Source: Sphingobacterium cellulitidis (GTDB lineage: Bacteria > Bacteroidota > Bacteroidia > Sphingobacteriales > Sphingobacteriaceae). From it: a stretch of 64,000 bases of DNA. Shown here one piece after another: positions 35,685 through 45,200 of this stretch. Numbering within the stretch: position 1 is the stretch's first letter; each line of letters opens with the position of its first letter. The translations under genes and the position numbers were made by a program. The notes under the pieces were generated by a model. It saw only the letters and a program-made list of their open reading frames with translations, searched no databases and was not told where the DNA came from. Where the stretch lies: NCBI GenBank assembly GCA_002245855.1, contig NOUX01000003.1:1-64000 (forward strand). Direction: 5' to 3'.

Positions 35685-36518
35685 ATGAAATATAAAAACC
35701 TATACCTATCAACATTAATTGGATCCATAGCCTTAAGTTCCTGTTCAGTAACCCAAAAGATGCAGGATAAGCCTTATATCTATATTCAAAAAGAAAAGCG
35801 TGAAAACAAAAAGTGGAAGTTAGTTTGGGAAGATCATTTTGAGGGTACGCAATTAGATACCACGAAATGGAGTCGAATTCCGAAAGGGGGGTCTGATTGG
35901 AATCGTCATATGAGTACCTCAGATGCAGTATTCCGAATGGAAAATGGCAAGTTGTTTTTATTGGGGATTAATAACCCTGATACTATTACAGATCCCCGAC
36001 CATTTATTACGGGCGGGATTTGGAGTAAGAATAAGTTTGCCTTTCAATATGGGAGAATAGAGATCCGTGCAAAATTAGGAAGTGCCCAGGGGGCATGGCC
36101 AGCGATGTGGATGTTGGCAGAACTTGATAAGTATGGGAAATATCCTATGAATGGCGAGATTGATATCATGGAGCATTTGAACTATGATAAGATTATTTAT
36201 CAAACGACACATTCGCATTATACCTTAAATCTAGGACATAAGGATAATCCGCCGCATGGGGGAACTGCTGCGATCGAATCAGAAGAATATAATACTTATG
36301 GCATCAGTTGGTATCCGGATAAAATAGTTTTTCAATTGAATGGGAAGGATACATTTACCTATCCAAGGGTAGAGGGAGTAGATTCGAGCCAGTGGCCTTA
36401 TGATCAACCTTTCTATATCTTGATAGATCAGCAGTTAGGTGGCAGTTGGGTTGGAAAAGTAGACCACAGTCAATTACCAGTAGAAATGGAGATTGACTGG
36501 GTAAAAGTTTATCAATAG
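35685..36518 (+). CDS. Lipoprotein GH16-family glycoside hydrolase
   Basis: A 277-residue enzyme with a lipobox ALSSC (about residue 19), so it is lipid-anchored at the outer or inner membrane. The GH16 core contains WEDHFEGTQLDTTKW, ITGGIWSKNKFAFQYGRIEI, then WPAMWMLAEL and the catalytic ExDxxE box NGEIDIMEHL (about residue 156). The family cleaves laminarin, lichenan or other beta-glucans; specificity is not predictable from the sequence. The ATG at 35685 is used because the longer frame from 35643 overlaps the SRAP gene. Confidence 0.9.
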   Translation: MKYKNLYLSTLIGSIALSSCSVTQKMQDKPYIYIQKEKRENKKWKLVWEDHFEGTQLDTTKWSRIPKGGSDWNRHMSTSDAVFRMENGKLFLLGINNPDTITDPRPFITGGIWSKNKFAFQYGRIEIRAKLGSAQGAWPAMWMLAELDKYGKYPMNGEIDIMEHLNYDKIIYQTTHSHYTLNLGHKDNPPHGGTAAIESEEYNTYGISWYPDKIVFQLNGKDTFTYPRVEGVDSSQWPYDQPFYILIDQQLGGSWVGKVDHSQLPVEMEIDWVKVYQ

Positions 36519-36522
36519 AAAA

Positions 36523-36555
36523 AAAGCCGGCCAAACTTAGGTTTGACCGGCTTTC
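36523..36555 (+). terminator. Terminator of the GH16 gene
   Basis: Stem AAAGCCGG plus CAAAC paired with GTTTG and CCGGCTTT around a short loop, with one mismatched base. It lies 5 bases after the stop and ends 33 bases before the convergent fimbrillin gene. Confidence 0.75.
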
Positions 36556-36588
36556 GAAAAATTATATTCTAAAATTAAAATTGCAGAT

Positions 36589-38178
36589 TTATTTTTTTGG
36601 ACAAGCCACTCTTTTACGGCCAGTACCAGTTCCAATAATTACAGTTTTTCCATCGACTTTTTGACTGACAATAACTTCGTTTGGTCCGGTTCCATCCCAT
36701 GGAACATTGTTGAATTGTTGGTTACCTTTCATTCTTAATTGAACTAGATTTCCACCACTTGTTTTGCTACCATACATGGTTATTTGTCCATTTCGGCTAA
36801 TCAAGATTCTTACCAAAGGCTTGTCAGCAGTTCCTTTCATATTAAATACTTGAGGAATATTACCCGTTGCATATTCAGTTCCATCAACAAATTCTATATT
36901 TCTAACGGTACCTAATGATGGGTTGGTTTGGAATTGAATCTGATCATTTTCGGAAGTTCCAAAAATATAATTATCATTTACTTTCATGTTAAAAGCATTA
37001 TCCAAATCAGTGATATCGAATTGGAACCCATAATTCGCTTGTGGAGCATCGAATGTTCTTCTAATGTATGAGTTGTTAGGATAATAAGTACTACCAATAA
37101 TAATTCCGGTAATTTTTCTTCCATACCAATCATACCAAGTTTTCTCAGGATAATTCCAATTCAAACCAGAGGAAGTAACATTTTGTGTACAAACTCTAAA
37201 TCTTAGTAATAATTTATATTTATGTCCAGGGGTAATTTTTATATTAGGAACAGAAATATCCGTTTTTGTTTCACCATCTAATGTAATGGATCCAATTACA
37301 AAGTTTGCTGTGGTTGTAGCAGGACTAAATATTAAGGTAGAATCAGCGGTAATAGTTGTAGTTGAACCCGGTACACTAGGAAAATTAACATTAGCCATTG
37401 TCGTACCAGAAGAGAAAGTCAGTGAATTATCACTTATTTTTAAGTTTCCTGCAGCTCTGGTAGGTGTGATTCTAGTATTCGCAATTGCTTGGATTGAACC
37501 AGTCATACTATTATCCATTTCAATAGATGTAGTAATTTGGCTGAATTGGTGAACCAGAATAGCGTCCAAGTAACTATCTCCGTGAGGTATATATAATTTT
37601 TTCTTAAAGTACATTAAGTCACCAGAAACACTATTAATAGATGCATTATTTAATGAATTTTGGTTAGTTACATTCGGTAAGTCTGTAGTACTATTAACGG
37701 AGTAGATAACGAAAGTATAAGTTTTACCTGCGTTAACTTTAAGCGGGTTATTTGGATCTTCTGAACCAAAGATGTAGTCATAGTTACCTTGATGAGAGCC
37801 ATCCTCATTATATACCATAATGCGGTATTTTACTCCATGTTTCAAAGTTTTACGTACTACTTGGGATGCTGCTCTATTTTCAGAGTTTACAGCAGAAGAG
37901 TAATTCATTGCTGAAGATTCAGAATCTTTTAAAACAATTACCTCCATATTCAGATTATCACTAATTTGAACATTCGATAATTGTACGTTTGATTCAGGAG
38001 ATCTTTTTGTTGTTCTACTATTACCAACTAAAATATTTTCTTCTTCTGGAGATCCAACGGAAAGGTTGAATTTTACAGTTGTATTTAAATTTCCAGCCGA
38101 TTCTGATTCTGATTTTTGACAGGATTGAAAGCCGACAAAAAGGACAGCAAGAAAGAGTATGCTTTTAAGTTTCGTCAT
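36589..38178 (-). CDS. Fimbrillin-like (Mfa/FimA type) lipoprotein
   Basis: About 529 residues from the ATG at 38178 (537 from 38202). The signal peptide and lipobox are MTKLKSILFLAVLFVGFQSC. Next come a Ser/Thr/Asn-rich N-terminal domain and repeated beta-sandwich stretches: VNAGKTYTFVIYSVNSTTDL, DLMYFKKKLYIPHG, ITPGHKYKLLLRFRVC. These resemble the domains of Bacteroidota fimbrillins that polymerise through strand exchange. It is the second gene after a 54-residue protein (38235-38399) of the kind often seen with fimbrial genes. The precise start is uncertain among three ATGs. Confidence 0.75.
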   Translation of the reverse strand: MTKLKSILFLAVLFVGFQSCQKSESESAGNLNTTVKFNLSVGSPEEENILVGNSRTTKRSPESNVQLSNVQISDNLNMEVIVLKDSESSAMNYSSAVNSENRAASQVVRKTLKHGVKYRIMVYNEDGSHQGNYDYIFGSEDPNNPLKVNAGKTYTFVIYSVNSTTDLPNVTNQNSLNNASINSVSGDLMYFKKKLYIPHGDSYLDAILVHQFSQITTSIEMDNSMTGSIQAIANTRITPTRAAGNLKISDNSLTFSSGTTMANVNFPSVPGSTTTITADSTLIFSPATTTANFVIGSITLDGETKTDISVPNIKITPGHKYKLLLRFRVCTQNVTSSGLNWNYPEKTWYDWYGRKITGIIIGSTYYPNNSYIRRTFDAPQANYGFQFDITDLDNAFNMKVNDNYIFGTSENDQIQFQTNPSLGTVRNIEFVDGTEYATGNIPQVFNMKGTADKPLVRILISRNGQITMYGSKTSGGNLVQLRMKGNQQFNNVPWDGTGPNEVIVSQKVDGKTVIIGTGTGRKRVACPKK

Positions 38179-38234
38179 CTTTTTCAAAAGTGTAAATTCC
38201 ATTTTTTGGGTTTTAAAGATTTTAATAAGAGAAA

Positions 38235-38399
38235 TTAGAACCAATCAATTTGTTTCGTGTCTTGATCGTCCTCGATCCATTGATCTTGCATAGGAGTGTT
38301 AGGACCTCCAGGTCTGATAATTGCAGAACCAGAAGCTATTCCTTCTTCAAGATGAACAGTTTGGATTTCTATCCTTGGGCTAGTGTAAATTTTATCCAT
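38235..38399 (-). CDS. Small fimbria-locus protein
   Basis: A 54-residue ORF on the minus strand. It begins MDKIYTSPRIEIQTVHLEEG, contains the IASGSAII stretch and ends in an acidic DDQDTKQIDWF tail. The arrangement of a conserved N-terminal strand, a GIASGSA motif and an acidic C terminus is familiar from small Bacteroidota proteins next to fimbrillin genes (recalled, not checked). It is 33-57 bases upstream of the fimbrillin gene on the same strand and is probably co-transcribed. It has no signal peptide. Confidence 0.55.
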   Translation of the reverse strand: MDKIYTSPRIEIQTVHLEEGIASGSAIIRPGGPNTPMQDQWIEDDQDTKQIDWF

Positions 38400-38862
38400 A
38401 ATGCGATGCACCTAGTGTGTGTTTTATTTTTACTTTTTGTGATTAAAAGTTAATAGTTAATGATTTTCGGTAAAATCCAATGATTTCCCTATGAAAACAC
38501 TGTAAATGTAGGTAGTTAATTCATTTTCTTGTATAGTACACTAACTTGTTTCGAGGGTTAATTTTAAATTGTCGATTCATCACTACAGAATAGTATCGAT
38601 ATCCGGTAAAAGCTTGAAAAGCGTCTAACTGAACCTTATTATTTGTGTAAAAAAATGGCTGAAATTGATCAATAATTGGGAGTATAGTTTAACGAAATAG
38701 TTAGGAATGGACTATTGAATGTATTGGAATATTATTTTGACCTGATTTTCCAAAAAATACCGTTTGAGATAAAATGGAATTTGTCAAAAGGATGATAAAG
38801 AAAGATAGGAAAGAGGGGATTTTTGAAGAGAAATATTTTTTAATAAAACAGGATGAATAAAA
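38400..38862. other. Gene-free region between the fimbrillin locus and tRNAs
   Basis: About 460 AT-rich bases. No ORF, tRNA or clear hairpin was found. The promoter of the small fimbrial protein and fimbrillin genes should lie here, but no strong TAnnTTTG box is obvious. Confidence 0.4.
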
Positions 38863-38890
38863 AAAAGCTCGTCGGACCTGACGAGCTTTT
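38863..38890 (-). terminator. Terminator of the tRNA-Gly/tRNA-Leu unit
   Basis: Perfect 11-bp stem AAAAGCTCGTC (38863-38873) with GACGAGCTTTT (38880-38890) and a 6-base loop. On the minus strand it follows tRNA-Leu by 8 bases and ends in T. Confidence 0.85.
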
Positions 38891-38898
38891 CGATTTAG

Positions 38899-38983
38899 TA
38901 CCTAGGGCGGGAATCGAACCCGCACTCCCTTAACGGGAACAGGATTTTAAGTCCTGCGTGTCTACCAGTTCCACCACCTAGGC
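38899..38983 (-). tRNA. tRNA-Leu(TAA)
   Basis: An 85-base class II tRNA. The acceptor stem is GCCTAGG with CCTAGGT, and the anticodon loop CTTAAAA carries anticodon TAA. The variable arm is long (TTCCCGTTAAGGGAGT region), and the T arm is GCGGGTTCGATTCCCGC. CCA is not encoded. Confidence 0.97.
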
Positions 38984-38988
38984 AACTG

Positions 38989-39061
38989 AGCGAAAGACGA
39001 GATTCGAACTCGCGACCCCAACCTTGGCAAGGTTGTGCTCTACCAACTGAGCTACTTTCGC
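38989..39061 (-). tRNA. tRNA-Gly(GCC)
   Basis: A 73-base tRNA. Acceptor GCGAAAG pairs with CTTTCGC, the anticodon loop CTTGCCAAG gives GCC, and the T arm is GCGAGTTCGAATCTCGT. CCA is not encoded. It lies 5 bases upstream of tRNA-Leu on the minus strand, so both are in one transcript. Confidence 0.97.
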
Positions 39062-39072
39062 TTGACGTGCTG

Positions 39073-39080
39073 CAAATATA
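39073..39080 (-). promoter_or_regulatory. -7 box of the tRNA-Gly/tRNA-Leu unit
   Basis: TATATTTG followed by C on the minus strand. It lies 12 bases before the tRNA-Gly 5' end. Confidence 0.6.
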
Positions 39081-39223
39081 GAGAGATTTAGTAAAGTTGA
39101 AAAATAATATTTCGACAAAAGTTGCAATGTGCTTGTAATGTGAGTAATAATTTTATCACGAAGCTATAAAAAGGGTTCAAGAATAGCATTTACAGTGATT
39201 TTTTAGCTATTTTCGTGTTTTAA

Positions 39224-41422
39224 ATGTGGAATATGCAACTTAGACTTTTTACTTTACTATTTTTCTGTTGTTTGGTTCAGATTGTTAAATCAGAATCCTA
39301 TCCAGAGGTCATATTTGATAATAGTTTGGTTAAAGGGTCTTATGCACGTAGTATCGTGAATTACAGTGGCGATAGCTGGGTTGAGAATGTTCAAAAGAAT
39401 TTGTTGGTCTCGGATAGCTTATTCTTTACACCTGGAAATGCCTTGTCCTTGAAATATATTTCTTCAGAAACTGGCGACTGGGATGTTTTAATCCGTTATA
39501 GCCGACAAAAGTTTCATTATCGTGTTTCCTTGGATGATAACTTAAGTTTAAAATTATTTGTTGGAACTGAAGGGACGAAGCCTGAGAATTTACCATCCAT
39601 ATCTATTCAACAAGGATTAAATCAATCCATATCCATTCCATTAGGGGATTATATTGAAGATTATAATAATAGTAGCTGGATGAGTGTTAAAATTCCACTT
39701 CGAGAATTTGCAGGACTTAATATTGACCAAAACATTACCGGAATAATTTTAAGGCAACATCATTCCAGTGCGGTGACTAATCAGCTATTTTTAGATCAGA
39801 TGGAGTTTTTGCCATCTAAATATTCCGAAGCTCCATTAACCTCCAATGCTGTCTTATCAAAGGCATCTGCCTATGGTAAGCATATTGACCTACAATGGCA
39901 GGTTCCATTGACCCCAAGTATTCGTTATGTTAAGATTTATCGATCTGAAGACAATAAAGAATTTAAGGCTGTAGCTATTCGTCCAACTTATATGTTAAGA
40001 GGTTTGGATTATGTGCCGGTATTGGCCAAAAAGTATTATTACAAGATTGCGTGGGTTGACTATAATTATAGGGAGTCACCGTTTTCAGAGGTATTAGAGG
40101 TTGAACCAAAGCAGTTGAATGAAAGTGAGTTAATGGATCTGATTCAGTTGGCGAGTGTAAATTACTTTGTCGAGAATTATGATATTAATTCTGGGATGTA
40201 CATGCCTTATCGCATGAAGGATAAAGCGTTGGTTTCAGTACGTGAGACCGGAGGAGCCATGTTAAGCATGTTGGTTGGCGTTGAGAAAGGATTTGTGAGT
40301 AAATCACTTTTCTTGAGCAGGGTGAAAAGGATTGTTGGTTTTTTAGCGAAAGCGCAAAATAATAAAGGTTTTTTTCCGGCATACTTTGATGGACGAAAAG
40401 GATTGCCTGTTTACTTGGATGATCAACCTCGATATGATATACAGGCAACTAGTTCATTGATGGAGGCCTTATTGGTCATTCGACAATATTTAAATAATGA
40501 TGCAGCTGAAGAGAATAAATTAAGGGGTGACATCACTCAATTATGGGAGCGATTAGATTGGCGGGGAGTAACCCTTCCTTCGGATCCATTGGTTTTGAAG
40601 TCATCAATTAACATGGTTGATGAGTATTTTTCATTTGACCCATTAGTTGGGATCAATAATGGATTGAATGCATACATGTTAGCGATTGCATCAACGAAGT
40701 CAAGTTTAGCGCCAGAAGCATTTGCGAATGCTTTAAAATATAAATTTGAAAAGCCTCAGGTTCGGGGTAACCTAAGAAGATTGGGGAATAGCGAAGAGAG
40801 TCAAGCAACAGATTCTGTTGTAACAGCAGTTAGTGAAGAGAAAAAAATAGTTTCAGCAGCCGGCCAGGATACTGTTTACAAAGTTTTGGCAACGCATGAT
40901 ACGCTGATGTATGGAATTAACTTGCCGTTTGGCAATTATACAAGCAGTTTATTGGATATGTATAGACCCTTTAACACCATCAATCCGAATTTGAGTAAGG
41001 TTGGGGATTATGATTTAAAGGGCGTATTGCAGAAGTATACGCAGGTTGCCAAGCGTAGGGATAATGAGATTGGGGTAGGGACTTCGAATTCTGACATTTG
41101 GGGATTTTACCAATATCGGGATAGTGTTGGGACATTTCGGATCAATCCGGCAATAGCGATTTCATCGATGTTTTTGGATGAAGCAAGATCAAAGCGATCG
41201 CTTCATGCTTTATATAATCAATTTGGGGAGTTTTTATTTACAGAATACGGTTTTCGGGCCTGGATGGATTTACGAACCGATGATGTTTCGGATGAATATA
41301 TTGCGAGTAATCAAGCTAATCTTTCAATACTTTTGGAGAATGCCCGGACAGGCTTAATCTGGAAGTTATATCAGGCGATTCCGGAAATCCAGTCAGCGGA
41401 GCAAAGAATCTTTAAGAAGTGA
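39224..41422 (+). CDS. Exported glucoamylase/beta-1,2-glucanase-like protein (GH144-type)
   Basis: A 732-residue protein. The signal peptide is MQLRLFTLLFFCCLVQIVKS (from the second ATG at 39233). An N-terminal beta-sandwich (about 25-200) and a fibronectin-III-like segment (about 205-290: HIDLQWQVPLTPSIRYVKIY) come next. The C-terminal alpha/alpha barrel (about 300-725) has TGGAMLSMLVGVEKGF and KAQNNKGFFPAYFDGRKG, the pattern of glucoamylase-type GH144 proteins that act on beta-1,2-glucans. Catalytic residues are not certain from reading alone. It is a single gene; the OmpA lipoprotein follows 54 bases later. Confidence 0.65.
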   Translation: MWNMQLRLFTLLFFCCLVQIVKSESYPEVIFDNSLVKGSYARSIVNYSGDSWVENVQKNLLVSDSLFFTPGNALSLKYISSETGDWDVLIRYSRQKFHYRVSLDDNLSLKLFVGTEGTKPENLPSISIQQGLNQSISIPLGDYIEDYNNSSWMSVKIPLREFAGLNIDQNITGIILRQHHSSAVTNQLFLDQMEFLPSKYSEAPLTSNAVLSKASAYGKHIDLQWQVPLTPSIRYVKIYRSEDNKEFKAVAIRPTYMLRGLDYVPVLAKKYYYKIAWVDYNYRESPFSEVLEVEPKQLNESELMDLIQLASVNYFVENYDINSGMYMPYRMKDKALVSVRETGGAMLSMLVGVEKGFVSKSLFLSRVKRIVGFLAKAQNNKGFFPAYFDGRKGLPVYLDDQPRYDIQATSSLMEALLVIRQYLNNDAAEENKLRGDITQLWERLDWRGVTLPSDPLVLKSSINMVDEYFSFDPLVGINNGLNAYMLAIASTKSSLAPEAFANALKYKFEKPQVRGNLRRLGNSEESQATDSVVTAVSEEKKIVSAAGQDTVYKVLATHDTLMYGINLPFGNYTSSLLDMYRPFNTINPNLSKVGDYDLKGVLQKYTQVAKRRDNEIGVGTSNSDIWGFYQYRDSVGTFRINPAIAISSMFLDEARSKRSLHALYNQFGEFLFTEYGFRAWMDLRTDDVSDEYIASNQANLSILLENARTGLIWKLYQAIPEIQSAEQRIFKK

Positions 41423-41476
41423 AATAATTAATAGTAATATCATTATATTTACGCATTCAAAACAATAAAAAAACAC

Positions 41477-41995
41477 ATGAAGCGAATCAACTATTTAACT
41501 TTAATTTTTTTAGCGGGTCTTACCTTATTTTCTTGTAAGCAACAGGCCTTGGTTGTGAATCCAGGAGCTGTAGTGACCCAGGATGGTACCAATGACGGAC
41601 TTAAAAATGTAAAGAGAGAGTTTGAAGATGCCAAGCAAACGAATGAGGGGATTTTGGTTTCTATCTCATCAGATTTATTGTTTCCAACAAATTCTTCCTA
41701 TTTAACTGATGGAGCAAAAACAGAGTTGAGTAAATTAGTGAAGGTTTTGAAGGGGAGCAATGCTGGATCCAAAATCAGGGTCGATGGACATACAGATGCT
41801 ACGGGAACACCGGAATATAATGTTTGGTTATCCGATAAGCGAGCTGCTTCAGTGGAGAAATTTTTGGTAGAAGCAGGAATTGGAGCTTCCAGGATATCAA
41901 CAAAAGGTTTAGGTCAGACCAAACCTATCGCTGATAACAAGACTGCAGAAGGTAGACAGAAAAACAGAAGAGTAGAGGTTGTGATCTTAAAATAA
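41477..41995 (+). CDS. OmpA-family lipoprotein
   Basis: A 172-residue protein. The lipobox LFSC is at about residue 20, then a variable linker. A C-terminal OmpA domain follows, with LLFPTNSSYLTDGAKTELSK, the IRVDGHTDATGTPEYN core motif (about residue 101) and KGLGQTKPIADNKTAEGRQK ending NRRVEVVI. Such Pal-like proteins bind peptidoglycan and tie the outer membrane to the wall. It is preceded by the glucanase-like gene and ends at a strong terminator (42021). Confidence 0.92.
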   Translation: MKRINYLTLIFLAGLTLFSCKQQALVVNPGAVVTQDGTNDGLKNVKREFEDAKQTNEGILVSISSDLLFPTNSSYLTDGAKTELSKLVKVLKGSNAGSKIRVDGHTDATGTPEYNVWLSDKRAASVEKFLVEAGIGASRISTKGLGQTKPIADNKTAEGRQKNRRVEVVILK

Positions 41996-42020
41996 CCTTT
42001 AAAAAAGAGATATATAAAGG

Positions 42021-42054
42021 CGCAGTTCTGAATTGTCAGAACTGCGTTTTTTTT
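42021..42054 (+). terminator. Strong intrinsic terminator
   Basis: Perfect 11-bp stem CGCAGTTCTGA (42021-42031) with TCAGAACTGCG (42036-42046), loop ATTG, then eight T. Confidence 0.92.
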
Positions 42055-42201
42055 ATCCATTATACCTAAGTAATGGATTGGCTGTATTGTGGAAAATCTG
42101 CGCAAAAAATAGCTGAAGAGTTAATTTCCTCGTTTATATTTAATTAAAGCTGTGGATATTTTAGTTGGCTGGAATTGGTCGAAAATTAAGATAATATTAA
42201 G

Positions 42202-42209
42202 TATTTTTG
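42202..42209 (+). promoter_or_regulatory. -7 box of dnaE
   Basis: TATTTTTG, with a TTG 24 bases upstream (42175-42177), slightly further than ideal. Transcription would start near 42216, 25 bases before the ATG. Confidence 0.5.
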
Positions 42210-42240
42210 TTAGTTATATAGTTATAGGGAGAAGAGAACG

Positions 42241-45200
42241 ATGTACATAATTTTTGATACGGAAACTACGGGTTTGCCAAAGCGTTGGGATGCACCAATT
42301 ACGGATACCGATAATTGGCCGAGGTGTATTCAGATTGCCTGGCAATTGCATGATGAAATGGGGAGATTGGTTGAGCATCAAGATTATTTAATTAAACCTG
42401 ATGGTTTCAATATTCCATATGATTCGGAGAAGATCCACGGAATATCAACTGAATTAGCAGAATCAGATGGTATTCCATTAACTGAGGTTTTAGTAAAATT
42501 CAATGAAGCCTTATCAAAAGCTAAATTTGTTGTTGGTCAGAATGTTGGCTTTGATGTCAATATTATGGGCTGTGAATTTTACCGGTATCAGGTTGATAGT
42601 CCGATGTCTTCGATGCCAGTTTTGGATACCTGTACTGAAGTTACCGCTGAATTATTAAAATTACCGGGAGGTCGTGGTGGTCGTTATAAATTACCCACCT
42701 TAACAGAATTACATAGTTATCTTTTTGGGGTTCCATTTTCGGAGGCCCATAATGCGACTGCCGACGTTGAAGCAACAACACGATGTTTCTTCGAGCTTAT
42801 CCGAAAGGATGTATTTTCGGCTAGTGACCTACAGGTTGATACGGGTTACTTTGTTGAATTTAAGACTGAGAATCCGACATTGGTTGAGCCGGTTGGTTTA
42901 AAACATGTAAATTTAAAAGCAGCTTCAGATGCGATCCGTCAAGCGGAAAGCATGGGGGTGAAGAAAGTGGTTATCGACGCAGAAACCCTTGCCAAATTCG
43001 AAGCCGCGGAATTTGCACATTTACATAATCATACCCAATTTTCAGTTTTACAATCTACTATTTCCATTGACAACTTAATTCAGGCTGCTGCAAAACATAA
43101 CATGCCAGCAGTGGCGATGACGGATCATGGGAATATGATGGGTGCCTTTCACTTTGTAAGTAAAACCCTGAGCCATAATAAAGAGATTGAAGCAAAAATA
43201 AAGGAGGCTGCAGAGAAAGGTGAAACTTTTGAAGGAAATACCATCAAACCGATAGTTGGTTGTGAGTTTTATGTTTGTGAAAATCGAAAAGATAAGAGTC
43301 GTAAGGATAATGGTTATCAGGTAGTATTCTTGGCAAAGAATAAACATGGTTACCATAATATGGCTAAGATGGCTTCAATCGCCTATACTGAAGGGTTTTA
43401 TTATGTTCCTCGGATTGATAAAGAAACCGTTGAGCGCTATAAAGAGGACCTTATTGTATTATCGGGAAATTTAAATGGAGAGGTGCCGAGTAAGGTTTTA
43501 AATATTGGGGAAGCCCAAGCTGAGGAGGCCTTATTATGGTGGAAAGAGCAATTTGCTGATGATTTTTATATTGAATTAATGCGTCATGGTCAAGAGGATG
43601 AAAATCGCGTAAATGACACTTTGGTTCAATTGGCAAAGAAACATCAGGTTAAACTGATAGGTACCAATAATACTTATTACGTCAATAAATCAGACGCCCA
43701 TGCACATGATATTTTATTGTGTGTGAAAGATGGGGAGAAATTATCGACACCAAAGGGTAGAGGTCGAGGATTTCGATTTGGATTACCAAATCAAGAATAT
43801 TATTTCAAATCTGCTGAAGAAATGAAGCAGGTTTTCAAAGATACCCCTGAGGCCATCATTAACATTCAAGAGGTTTTAGATAAGATTGAGGAATATTCCT
43901 TAAATCGGGATGTCCTGTTGCCGAAGTTTGAAATTCCGGAGCAGTTTCAATCTCCAGAAGATTTAGTGGATGGTGGTAAGCGCGGAGAGAATGCTTATTT
44001 AAAGCATTTGACCTATCTAGGTGCAGAACGCCGCTATGAAGAAATTACGGATTCCATTCGAGAGCGATTGGATTTTGAACTGGCAACCATTGAAAAAACG
44101 GGATATCCGGGATACTTTTTGATTGTTCAGGATTTTATTGCTGCGGCACGTGACATGGGAGTTTCAGTAGGTCCAGGTCGTGGTTCCGCGGCAGGATCAG
44201 CAGTAGCCTATTGTTTAGGGATTACCAATATTGACCCTATCTTGTATGACTTACTATTTGAGCGTTTCTTAAATCCGGATCGTGTGTCGATGCCGGATAT
44301 TGATATTGACTTTGATGATGAAGGTCGTGGTCGGGTTATGCAATATGTAATTGATAAATATGGGGCTTCGCAAGTTGCCCAGATTATCACTTATGGTACC
44401 ATGGCTGCGAAATCATCGATTAAGGATACAGCCAGGGTATTGGATTTGCCACTTTCTGATGCCAATGAGATTGCGAAATTGATTCCGAACTTAAAATTGA
44501 ATAAGATTTTCAATTTAGAGGATAAGGCTTTGAAGGAGGTCTTACGAGCGGAAGAGTTGGAAGCCGTCAATAAATTAAAATCCTTGGCGGATGGTGCTGG
44601 AATTGAGGCAGAGACCATCAAGCAGGCTCGGGTTCTGGAAGGTTCAATGCGTAATACGGGTATTCACGCCTGTGGGGTAATTATTACGCCAGATGATATC
44701 ACGAATTTCGTTCCGGTTTCCTTGGCAAAGGATTCAGATTTATATGTTACGCAGTTTGACAACTCGGTTGTAGAGAGTGCGGGATTACTAAAGATGGACT
44801 TTTTGGGGTTAAAAACGTTAACCCTAATCAAGGATACTGTAATTAATGTGAAGTTGCGTCATGATATCGATTTGGATCCGGATAATTTTCCGATAGATGA
44901 CGAGAAGACGTATGAGTTATTCCAAAGAGGTGAGACGATTGGTATTTTCCAATATGAATCTCCGGGGATGCAGAAATACATGAAGGAATTAAAGCCGACA
45001 GTTTTTGCGGATTTAATTGCAATGAATGCCTTGTATCGTCCGGGACCAATGGAGTATATTCCAAGTTTCGTTAAGCGGAAGCATGGTATTGAACCGATTA
45101 CCTATGACTTGGATGCCTGTGAGGAATATTTAAGTGAGACCTACGGGATTACGGTTTATCAGGAGCAGGTAATGCTTCTGTCCCAGAAGTTAGCAGGATT

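Noticed and set aside
38250..38453. 67-codon forward frame opposite the fimbria-locus protein
   Set aside because: The minus-strand frame has the more protein-like sequence and the operon position; the forward frame has no support.
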